This document shows positions 16,410 through 24,332 of a stretch of DNA of 64,000 nucleotides, one piece after another. The notes under the pieces are model-generated. The model did not search any database. It worked only from the letters and a program-made list of their open reading frames with translations, and had not been told where the DNA came from. This stretch comes from Flavobacterium filum DSM 17961 (lineage in GTDB: Bacteria; Bacteroidota; Bacteroidia; Flavobacteriales; Flavobacteriaceae). Within the stretch, counting starts at the first letter, position 1; every line of letters begins with the position of its first letter. The position numbers were made by a program, and so were the translations under genes. The DNA lies in NCBI RefSeq assembly GCF_000425465.1, contig NZ_KE384381.1, positions 246,929-310,928 of the forward strand, read 5' to 3'.

Positions 16410-16865
16410 ATGAATTTAAAATTAATTTTTCTCTTTTTATTACTAAGTAATCTTTTGCATTCACAAACTATTGATCATATTTTGTTTGAATATGATACGG
16501 CTGGAAATCAGATAAAAAGATATACAATTGATCTTAATACAGGAAGATCAACAAATGATTTTGTAAAAAACACGGAAGATATCACAAAGGAAGATATGAT
16601 TTTGTCTGATATTTATGAAGATATATCATATTATCCCAATCCTGTTAAAGAAACTCTTTTTATCAAATGGGAGAATAATGATTTTGAATATGTAACCTCT
16701 ATAAAATTAAATTCTTTATCTGGTCAATCTTTAAAAAGTTTTACCAATTTAAAAGGTTCAGTAACTTTAAATATCCCATTTGAAAATTTACCTCATGGAC
16801 TTTACACACTAGTGCTAGAATATTCAAATGGCAAGCAGAAAACATTAAAAATCATTAAAAATTAA
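16410..16865 (+). CDS. Small T9SS type A sorted protein with one YD-repeat motif
   Basis: A 151-residue secreted protein. The signal peptide covers about residues 1-19 (ending LLHSQ). Next comes a short passenger containing FEYDTAGNQIKRYTIDLNTG, which carries the YD/RHS-repeat signature YDxxGNxxxR. From about residue 72 there is a T9SS type A sorting domain (YYPNPVKETLFIKW, LSGQSLKSF, LPHGLYTLVLEYSNGK, KTLKIIKN). It should cross the outer membrane through the type IX machinery. It is 11 bp upstream of the giant RHS gene and evidently co-transcribed. A role as companion or tether for the RHS protein is inferred from adjacency and the shared YD motif. Confidence 0.8.
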   Translation: MNLKLIFLFLLLSNLLHSQTIDHILFEYDTAGNQIKRYTIDLNTGRSTNDFVKNTEDITKEDMILSDIYEDISYYPNPVKETLFIKWENNDFEYVTSIKLNSLSGQSLKSFTNLKGSVTLNIPFENLPHGLYTLVLEYSNGKQKTLKIIKN

Positions 16866-16876
16866 AAGTTAAGTCT

Positions 16877-19800
16877 ATGAAAAGTTATTATTTGTTTTTT
16901 GCTATAATTTTTATTCAACTCATCAATGCTCAAAGTTATCATGATACACAAGGAAAATTAGATATATCAAATACTGGTCAAGCAATTTATACTGTGCCTA
17001 TAGCTTTACCTCCTAGTATTCAAGACGTTGGGCCAACCATAAATTTAAATTATTCATCCGGTATGATGGGTGGAATAGCTGGAATGGGATGGTCAATTAA
17101 TTCAATTTCTGTAATAAGCAGAATAGCCACCCGAAAAGACATTGATGGTTTTATTGATGGTGTAGATTTTGATACAAACGATAAACTTGCCCTTGATGGA
17201 CAAAGGTTAATTTTAACCAGTGGAAATTATTGGGCCGATGGTTCTACTTATGAAACGGAAACAAAATCTAATTCAAAAATTCAATTAATAGGTAGTGGAA
17301 GTTCCATCTATTTTATAGTCACTTCTCCTGATGGGTCGAGAGCATGGTATGGAAATTTTGGTGGAATGAACGCAACAGATTTAACATCATTTTATATAAT
17401 CCGCTTTGAAGATGTAAATGGGAATTATATTACTTATCATTACACAAAACCATTTAACAAAAATTTATGCGTATCTGAAATAAAATTTAGTGCCAATACT
17501 ACAGACGGGACTGCTCCACAAAATGCTATTAAATTCTTTTATGTTCAAGCGAAAAGAACTGAAAATACATTTATTAACGGTGTAAAACATGAAAAGGTTG
17601 AATTGTTAAATCGAATTGAGGTTTACACCTTTACAAATTTGTTTAGAAAATATTTGATAACTCATCAAGCTGACCCACAATTAGGTTATGAAAAGGTTGT
17701 TCAAATTCAAGAATTTAATGGGAATAACCAAGCTACAAATCCTATAAACTTCACATACGAATCTATTACTTCTAGTAATTTAAATTCAGAAGAGATGAGG
17801 AGTTATGTTAACAATTTAAACTTTAATGACATTGAGTTATCAGGGGATTTTGATGGAGATGGTAGACTAGATTTTACAACAAATAATGGTTTATACAAAA
17901 ATTTATTTGAAGGAGTTTCAGGACAAACACCAATCTCATTTCCTTCAACTTTGTCTTCTGGTGATAAAAAATTTAGGTTTACAGCAACTACATTATCCAA
18001 CAATAAGTTAAATCAATTTCAATCCATAGTTAAGGCAGAAGCACTTAGTAACGGTTTAAAATTTAGAGTTTTTAATTTAAATGGTTCATTATTGTCTGAA
18101 GCTTATTCGAAAACAATTAATTTAGGAGAACCAACTCTCAATATTAATCCAGGCTATTCGTTCTCAAAATTAATAGAAGGAGATTTTAACGGGGATGGTA
18201 TCTCTGAAGTACTAATAATATCTCCTCCATCTCAACAACCTCCCCCTGACCCAATGGATCCATGTAATTTTTATGGAACCTGTGAACTGGCAAGTTTGTA
18301 TACAAATTTTCACATCTTAGATTTGAATCAGAATTCAAGTACAACTTTAGGAGGCCAAGGATTTGTTAAAATAAGAAATAATATCTTATTTGATTTAGAT
18401 ACTGGAAATAATTTTGTTTTTGATTTTAATGGAGATGGCAAATCAGATATTTTATCCATTTACAATATAGAAACATCGTCTCTATATAAGGTTTATAAAA
18501 TTTATTCTTTTGAACAAACAGATGGTTCTCCTTGGATAACACCTGTTATTATTGGATCTGGAGTCTTAAACGAATATTTAAATGAAAAACAATTACTTTT
18601 TGGAGATTACAATGGAGATGGAAAAGTTGATTTAATGATTCCTAATGGAAATGGAAGTAATGCTCAAAGAAACGATGCACTATGGCATATATATTATAGT
18701 AATCCAAAACCTAACGGGGGTTCATTTTTTACTAAAGAATCACATAACATAGTAACCTATTGGCCTAACTCTGGAAATTATTATGACACTCAAGTTCATT
18801 ATAACAATTTTTACACACTAGACACCAATGGTGACGGAAAATCAGATTTAGTAAGAATTTGGAGAAAATATTATAAACCAAACTGGACTATCAACAATCA
18901 TGATACCCAATGGGAAATTAATACATATATAAATAACATTGGAAACACAACAATTAGCGGAAATAAATTTCAATTAGATTATAATTCTCCATCAAATCAT
19001 GATAATGACTCTCCTGATTTACCAGTACCAATTGTTTCAACTTATAAATATCAGGGTTTGAATAGAGAAATTATAATGGTAAGAAATCATACTAATCAAG
19101 TTACTTACGTTAATTTTAATAAAAATTTTTCAAAAGAAATTCTTTTAAAAAGCATTTCATCATCTGGAGGAAATATTGTTGATGAAATAAAATACAAAAA
19201 TTTAACTCCAAATATACCAGGTTTAGGTTTATTGAATGAATTTTATTCATCTAATGATAATGTTAATTATCCTCTAGTTGAAATTAAACATATACCGACA
19301 TCATTTTCAGTTGAAGAAATTAAAAATAGTGCTATGGGTATTACGAAACTACAAAATTTTAGATACCATGGTCTTGTTGTAAATATGAATGGCATTGGTA
19401 TGGTTGGATTTAGAAAAGTCGCCAGAAGTGCTTGGTACATAAGTCCAAGTTCAAAAACTATATGGTCAGTTGAAGAGTATAACCCAAATTTAAGAGGAGC
19501 ACTTCAAAAAAGCTATACGCAATTATGTAATAATTTAAATTCATTTGCCTTTGTAAATTCAGGAAATCCTACTGGAATATTAAATTGTACAACTAATAAC
19601 TACAGTCAATTTTTTACCAGTAACGTATTTAATATTACATTAGATTTACAAATAAATATTGATTTCTTAACTAATATTAAAATTGAAAAATCATTTACTT
19701 ATTCAATACCTTATCTTCTGCCCGAAACGGTAATTACCAAAAATTATTTGAATCAAAACACACTCCAAGGAACTACCACAACAAACAGTATCTTTGAAAA

Positions 19801-22800
19801 TAACCCAGCTGGTTCAGGAAGTAATTATTATATAGGTAGATTAAAACAAGTAAACACAACCGTTTCTGCTTATAATGACACCTTTTCTACAGAAGAAAAA
19901 TATACCTACACCGGCAATAAAATAACTAAAAAGGAAAGTAAAGCTAACAATACTGATAATGTTTATTTAACCGAATCGTATGAGTATTTTACAAACGGGA
20001 ATTTAAAGAAAAAAATATTAAGTGCTCCGGGTGCAATACCTGCAGTTGCAACCAGAACAACCGAATACACTTATGATACTTCTGCACGCTACATCAAAAC
20101 TGTTAAAGATATCGAAGGTTTAACTACCACCTATAATACTTATCATCCTTTGTATGGTGTAGTTTTAAGTGAAACAAACCCATTTGGACAAACAACTACA
20201 AGTATCTATGATAATTGGGGTAAAAGAACAAAAGTCACCGATCATTTAGGAAAAAATATTAATTACAATTACACTAAAAATGGTAACAAATTTATAACCT
20301 CTACCCTTGGAGATGATGGAAGTGCAAGTTCAATAGAAATGGATATTATAGGAAGAGTTGTAAAAAAAGGAGAATTAAATATTAATGGAAATTGGAGTTA
20401 CTCTTCAACTACTTATGATTTCATGAATAGAAAAATTGGTGAAAGTGAACCATACAGTGGTAGTAACAATCCAACTCAATGGTCTAGTTTTTCTTATGAT
20501 GATTATAGTAGATTAAATCAACAGATTGCATTTACCGGACTTACAACTACCATTTCTTATTCCGGATTAACTGTTACAACAAATGATGGAGTAGCCACAA
20601 AAAGCTCCACCAAAAATGCAAATGGTCATACCGTTCAGTCTACAGACTCAGGAGGTACTATCAATTATACCTATTTTGCAAATGGGAATATGAAAACTTC
20701 TACTTTTGATGGTATAACTTTATCAATGGAATATGATGGTTGGGGTAGAAAGAAAAAATTAATTGATCCTTCTGCTGGAACCTATATGTACAACTATAAT
20801 GTATATGGTGAAACAACTAAAGAAACAACACCTAAGGGTTATACAGAATATTTTTATACACCTACGGGACGATTAGATTCTAAATTTGTTCAAGGTGATT
20901 TAACCTATCATGAAATTTATTACGGGTACAATGCTTTTAAACAATTAATTATGGTTGATGGAGTTGATTCTTCAGGTTTTCCTTTTACAACTGAGTACTT
21001 TTATGATTCAAATTATCGACTTCAAAAAGAAATTGAATCCAATCCGCAATCCTATTTTGAAAAAAGATACGAATACGACGATTTTGGTCGTGTAAATCGT
21101 GAGTACAATTTAGCCACGGATAATGCTACCGGAAAATCAAGTGGAAAATGGATAAAGAACACCTATTTAAATGGATATCATTGGCAAATTTTAGACGATG
21201 CAACGAATGCCATGCTATGGCAAATTGATGCAGTAAATGAGAGAGGCCAAATTGTTACGGCTCATTACGGAAATTTGGTAGGAAGGGTTTCTAAAACTTT
21301 TGATTCGTTTGGTATGCCACAATCAACAAGTTATAGAACAATTAATGGAAGTAATTCTTCTGCTACACCTTTTTTAACCATAACAACCAACTTTAATGCA
21401 CAAAGAGGATTGTTATTAAGTAGAAGTAATAGCATGTTTAACTGGAATGAAACTTTTCAATATGATAGCTTGGAACGATTAACCCATTTTACAAATGCTC
21501 AAGGACAAATCGAACAACAAGATTATGATAATAAAGGTAGAATTACGCAAAATACACTCGGAAATTATAGTTATGAAATTTCTGCCAAACCTTATCAAGC
21601 TACAAAAGTAAGTTTGTCGACTTCTGGTGTATCTTATTACTCCGATAAACCATTACAACAAATTACCTATAACGCATTTAAAAGCCCTGTGAGCATTTTT
21701 GAACAAGGAAAAGAAAGAATTGATTTTGACTACAACCCATTTTTGTCAAGAACAACCATGTATTATGGTGGTTTGCAAGCGGATAAAAATCTGAGACCAA
21801 TGCGTAAGCTTTATTCTGCAGACTCAAGTATGGAAATTAAACGGAATATTTATACCAATTCGGTAGATATTGTTATATATATTGGTGGCGATGGTTACAC
21901 CGCCCCAATTATGTTAAAAAGTGACGGTACTACACAAAATTATTTATATTTACATCGTGATTATTTAGGTAGCATTATGGCAATAAGTAATGCTGCCGGT
22001 CAAGTGGTAGAAAAAAGACATTTTGATGCCTGGGGTAATATTGTTTTCTTAAAAGACCAAAACAACAATAACCTTACTACTTTTGCCGTTTTAGATAGGG
22101 GTTATACAGGCCATGAACATTTGCAAGGCGTAGGTCTCATTCACATGAATGGTAGGTTGTATGATGCCAAAGTAAGACGATTTTTATCGCCAGATAACTA
22201 CATTCAAGACCCGAGTAATACACAAAATTTTAACCGATATGGTTACGTTCTTAATAATCCTTTAAAATATACAGACCCAAGTGGTGAAGAGGGAATTACA
22301 GTAGGGGCTATTTTAATTGGAGCAGCAGTTGCAGCACTAACTTACACAATTACTGCATTAACTGCTGATGTTCCCTTTACTGTTGGAGGTCTTATTAAGT
22401 CTGTAGCAATAGGAGCTTTTAGTTCTGTTATGACTTTTGGAATCGGAGATGCTGCTCTTGCTTTTCAACAATTAGGTTCTAGAATTGTTTTTCAAACTCT
22501 AGCACATGGTACTTTTCAAGGTATTATGTCAGGTGTTCAAGGAGGTGATTTTGTGACAGGATTCGCTAGTGGTTCTTTGAGTAGTTTAGCTTCTTCGCTG
22601 TGGACTGGTGGCAAGCTAGAAAGTGGAAAAGTGTGGAATGGTTTAGGCGGAAAATTTAGTGAATCCACAACAGGTATTCTAACCTTTGGAACTTTGGCTG
22701 GAGGTGCAGGAGCCGCTCTTACTAAAGGTAATTTTTGGCAAGGGGCTGTGACAGGATTGATTGTGAGTGGGTTGAATCATGCGATGCATAAAATAGTACT

Positions 22801-23269
22801 AAGAAGAACTCTTTTGTCGAGATTTAAAAAAGATACAAATGGTAATTATTTACTAGATCCATTTGGTAAACCTGATTTTTCTGAAGGAGGAATTAAAGAA
22901 ATAAACTCTTCAGTAGATGGATTAGAAAGAGATTATGAATTAAGTGGTAAACCTAAAGTTGATTTTGAATTAAACAATGGTGATGTTGGAAATACCAATC
23001 CAGGAAAAGTTTCATTGGATCCTTCAAAAATTAAAAATAATTATACTTATGCTTCTACATTATTTCATGAGTATAGACATGCTTGGCAATATTTCAGTGG
23101 TAAATATGATAAATGGAGTAGTAAATATGGATATAAAGCTGTTTGGGATATTATGGAAAGAGATGCATATTGGTATCAAATCCAAATTGGAGCAGGAGAT
23201 ACATTTGAAGCTAATTTAAGATATGAATTATACAGAAAATTAACTAGTTATGTTAAATTACCCTACTAA
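16877..23269 (+). CDS. SpvB/FG-GAP/RHS polymorphic-toxin-like protein with C-terminal HExxH domain
   Basis: A 2130-residue secreted protein with a signal peptide at about 1-19 (FIQLINAQ). Domains in order: SpvB/TcdB-like N-terminus (about 30-80, TINLNYSSGMMGGIAGMGWS); five calcium-binding FG-GAP/VCBS-type motifs (DFDGDGRLD, DFNGDGISE, DFNGDGKSD, DYNGDGKVD, DTNGDGKSD; about 320-660); a TcdB-type middle segment (GIGMVGFRKVARSAW); a long run of YD repeats (about 1000-1680); and the RHS core (about 1690-1804, HRDYLGSIMAI to NNPLKYTDPSG). A Gly/Ala-rich hydrophobic linker (about 1805-1970) leads to a variable C-terminal domain with H2064-E-Y-R-H2068 and E2094 further on, typical of zinc metallopeptidases. 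No T9SS tail is visible. RHS shells usually enclose a cleaved C-terminal toxin. The substrate is unknown. Confidence 0.88.
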   Translation: MKSYYLFFAIIFIQLINAQSYHDTQGKLDISNTGQAIYTVPIALPPSIQDVGPTINLNYSSGMMGGIAGMGWSINSISVISRIATRKDIDGFIDGVDFDTNDKLALDGQRLILTSGNYWADGSTYETETKSNSKIQLIGSGSSIYFIVTSPDGSRAWYGNFGGMNATDLTSFYIIRFEDVNGNYITYHYTKPFNKNLCVSEIKFSANTTDGTAPQNAIKFFYVQAKRTENTFINGVKHEKVELLNRIEVYTFTNLFRKYLITHQADPQLGYEKVVQIQEFNGNNQATNPINFTYESITSSNLNSEEMRSYVNNLNFNDIELSGDFDGDGRLDFTTNNGLYKNLFEGVSGQTPISFPSTLSSGDKKFRFTATTLSNNKLNQFQSIVKAEALSNGLKFRVFNLNGSLLSEAYSKTINLGEPTLNINPGYSFSKLIEGDFNGDGISEVLIISPPSQQPPPDPMDPCNFYGTCELASLYTNFHILDLNQNSSTTLGGQGFVKIRNNILFDLDTGNNFVFDFNGDGKSDILSIYNIETSSLYKVYKIYSFEQTDGSPWITPVIIGSGVLNEYLNEKQLLFGDYNGDGKVDLMIPNGNGSNAQRNDALWHIYYSNPKPNGGSFFTKESHNIVTYWPNSGNYYDTQVHYNNFYTLDTNGDGKSDLVRIWRKYYKPNWTINNHDTQWEINTYINNIGNTTISGNKFQLDYNSPSNHDNDSPDLPVPIVSTYKYQGLNREIIMVRNHTNQVTYVNFNKNFSKEILLKSISSSGGNIVDEIKYKNLTPNIPGLGLLNEFYSSNDNVNYPLVEIKHIPTSFSVEEIKNSAMGITKLQNFRYHGLVVNMNGIGMVGFRKVARSAWYISPSSKTIWSVEEYNPNLRGALQKSYTQLCNNLNSFAFVNSGNPTGILNCTTNNYSQFFTSNVFNITLDLQINIDFLTNIKIEKSFTYSIPYLLPETVITKNYLNQNTLQGTTTTNSIFENNPAGSGSNYYIGRLKQVNTTVSAYNDTFSTEEKYTYTGNKITKKESKANNTDNVYLTESYEYFTNGNLKKKILSAPGAIPAVATRTTEYTYDTSARYIKTVKDIEGLTTTYNTYHPLYGVVLSETNPFGQTTTSIYDNWGKRTKVTDHLGKNINYNYTKNGNKFITSTLGDDGSASSIEMDIIGRVVKKGELNINGNWSYSSTTYDFMNRKIGESEPYSGSNNPTQWSSFSYDDYSRLNQQIAFTGLTTTISYSGLTVTTNDGVATKSSTKNANGHTVQSTDSGGTINYTYFANGNMKTSTFDGITLSMEYDGWGRKKKLIDPSAGTYMYNYNVYGETTKETTPKGYTEYFYTPTGRLDSKFVQGDLTYHEIYYGYNAFKQLIMVDGVDSSGFPFTTEYFYDSNYRLQKEIESNPQSYFEKRYEYDDFGRVNREYNLATDNATGKSSGKWIKNTYLNGYHWQILDDATNAMLWQIDAVNERGQIVTAHYGNLVGRVSKTFDSFGMPQSTSYRTINGSNSSATPFLTITTNFNAQRGLLLSRSNSMFNWNETFQYDSLERLTHFTNAQGQIEQQDYDNKGRITQNTLGNYSYEISAKPYQATKVSLSTSGVSYYSDKPLQQITYNAFKSPVSIFEQGKERIDFDYNPFLSRTTMYYGGLQADKNLRPMRKLYSADSSMEIKRNIYTNSVDIVIYIGGDGYTAPIMLKSDGTTQNYLYLHRDYLGSIMAISNAAGQVVEKRHFDAWGNIVFLKDQNNNNLTTFAVLDRGYTGHEHLQGVGLIHMNGRLYDAKVRRFLSPDNYIQDPSNTQNFNRYGYVLNNPLKYTDPSGEEGITVGAILIGAAVAALTYTITALTADVPFTVGGLIKSVAIGAFSSVMTFGIGDAALAFQQLGSRIVFQTLAHGTFQGIMSGVQGGDFVTGFASGSLSSLASSLWTGGKLESGKVWNGLGGKFSESTTGILTFGTLAGGAGAALTKGNFWQGAVTGLIVSGLNHAMHKIVLRRTLLSRFKKDTNGNYLLDPFGKPDFSEGGIKEINSSVDGLERDYELSGKPKVDFELNNGDVGNTNPGKVSLDPSKIKNNYTYASTLFHEYRHAWQYFSGKYDKWSSKYGYKAVWDIMERDAYWYQIQIGAGDTFEANLRYELYRKLTSYVKLPY

Positions 23270-23299
23270 TTATTAACATTTATTTTTTAAAAAAGTAGT

Positions 23300-23803
23300 A
23301 TGAAAGTAATAAAAACACTTATTTTATTTTTTATTTTATCATCTTGCTATAATAAAAAAGCTCTGGAAAAGTATGATAAAAATGGAAATCTTATAGTTTA
23401 CAATGAGCAGGTTTATGCAGAAATGTGGGTTAAGAACAAAAATTTAAAAGTAACAGTTATTGATACTTTTTGTATTAATCAAAAAGAAAGAGCTATCAAA
23501 GACATTAAAAAAGGGAAATTAGTATACTTTGGATTTAATAATTATGAATTTAAAATATTATCGAAAATATTGCGTAAATATGGGATTGTTTCTAAAGAAA
23601 CTTTAAGAAGAAGTGTTAGGTTGGGTGGATTTGAACCTTATTGCTATGAAAATGAGATGCAGAAAGAGATTGAAAGAAGATTTGGTAAGTTTTTTATAGA
23701 TTCTATTTCAGAAATAGCAAAAAAAGAGTTTATAAAAGAAAATCCAGATATAGAGTATATTGAGGATGGTGTAGACTTAAGAGAAAAATATAATTTAAAA
23801 TAA
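23300..23803 (+). CDS. Small lipoprotein, candidate immunity protein
   Basis: A 167-residue lipoprotein precursor with lipobox ILSSC (C16), then a charged helical and beta body rich in Lys, Glu and Tyr. No family is recognised. It begins 30 bp after the RHS stop on the same strand and is as AT-rich as the RHS toxin tip. In RHS and other polymorphic-toxin loci the gene directly after the variable tip usually encodes immunity. A lipid-anchored periplasmic or surface inhibitor of a secreted peptidase is a reasonable reading, but nothing in the sequence proves binding. Confidence 0.6.
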   Translation: MKVIKTLILFFILSSCYNKKALEKYDKNGNLIVYNEQVYAEMWVKNKNLKVTVIDTFCINQKERAIKDIKKGKLVYFGFNNYEFKILSKILRKYGIVSKETLRRSVRLGGFEPYCYENEMQKEIERRFGKFFIDSISEIAKKEFIKENPDIEYIEDGVDLREKYNLK

Positions 23804-23854
23804 TATATTTTCATATCTTTTTTATTAAAAATCAATAGAATAATTTATAAAAAA

Positions 23855-24316
23855 ATGAAAAAAACAATTTTAATTTTAGCCACTATACTTTTAACTTACT
23901 CTTGCAGTAAGGATAAAGAGGAATATGACCCAAGAAATGATTTATCCTACATTAATTTTCAAAATGAGCGATACAAAGGAATTTGGTATTTTGATAAAGT
24001 AATTAAAGCCGATGGTACTTTAGTTGATTATATTCATTTTTGTCCAAACAATAAAGATTATATTGATTTTCAGTCATTTAGAATAACGGATTTGTATCAT
24101 TATAATATCGATAATTGTTTAGATTACAACATCCGTATAAGTTGTCAAAACTATAATATACAAGGGTATAAAATATCTATTTGTGATGATTTTGTTAATG
24201 GTACGTATAGCTTAACAAATAACAAATTAAAGGTAGAATATGATGAAGTTGAATATTTTGGTTATATCCAAAACAATCTTGAAACAGCAAAAGGACTAAT
24301 TTTTTCAAGAAATTAA
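23855..24316 (+). CDS. Small lipocalin-like lipoprotein
   Basis: A 153-residue lipoprotein precursor with C17 (LLTYSC). The body reads GIWYFDKVIKADGTLVDY, then FRITDLYHYNIDNC, GTYSLTNNKLKVEYD. This pattern (W near the start, repeated short strands, cysteines that could pair) resembles lipocalin-like lipoproteins of Bacteroidetes. It is 51 bp after the first lipoprotein and 16 bp before the giant T9SS gene. It could be a second immunity protein for the RHS toxin or an unrelated surface lipoprotein; I cannot separate these from sequence. Confidence 0.6.
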   Translation: MKKTILILATILLTYSCSKDKEEYDPRNDLSYINFQNERYKGIWYFDKVIKADGTLVDYIHFCPNNKDYIDFQSFRITDLYHYNIDNCLDYNIRISCQNYNIQGYKISICDDFVNGTYSLTNNKLKVEYDEVEYFGYIQNNLETAKGLIFSRN

Positions 24317-24332
24317 TGATTCCAAATGACGT

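Noticed and set aside
22977..23219. Separate 80-residue plus-strand gene inside the RHS toxin tip
   Set aside because: It lies in another frame wholly inside the RHS coding sequence and has low-complexity hydrophobic content; a shadow frame.
16877..23269. RHS protein as a T6SS effector
   Set aside because: No PAAR motif, no VgrG, Hcp or chaperone gene nearby, and the protein has an N-terminal signal peptide, which argues against T6SS loading.
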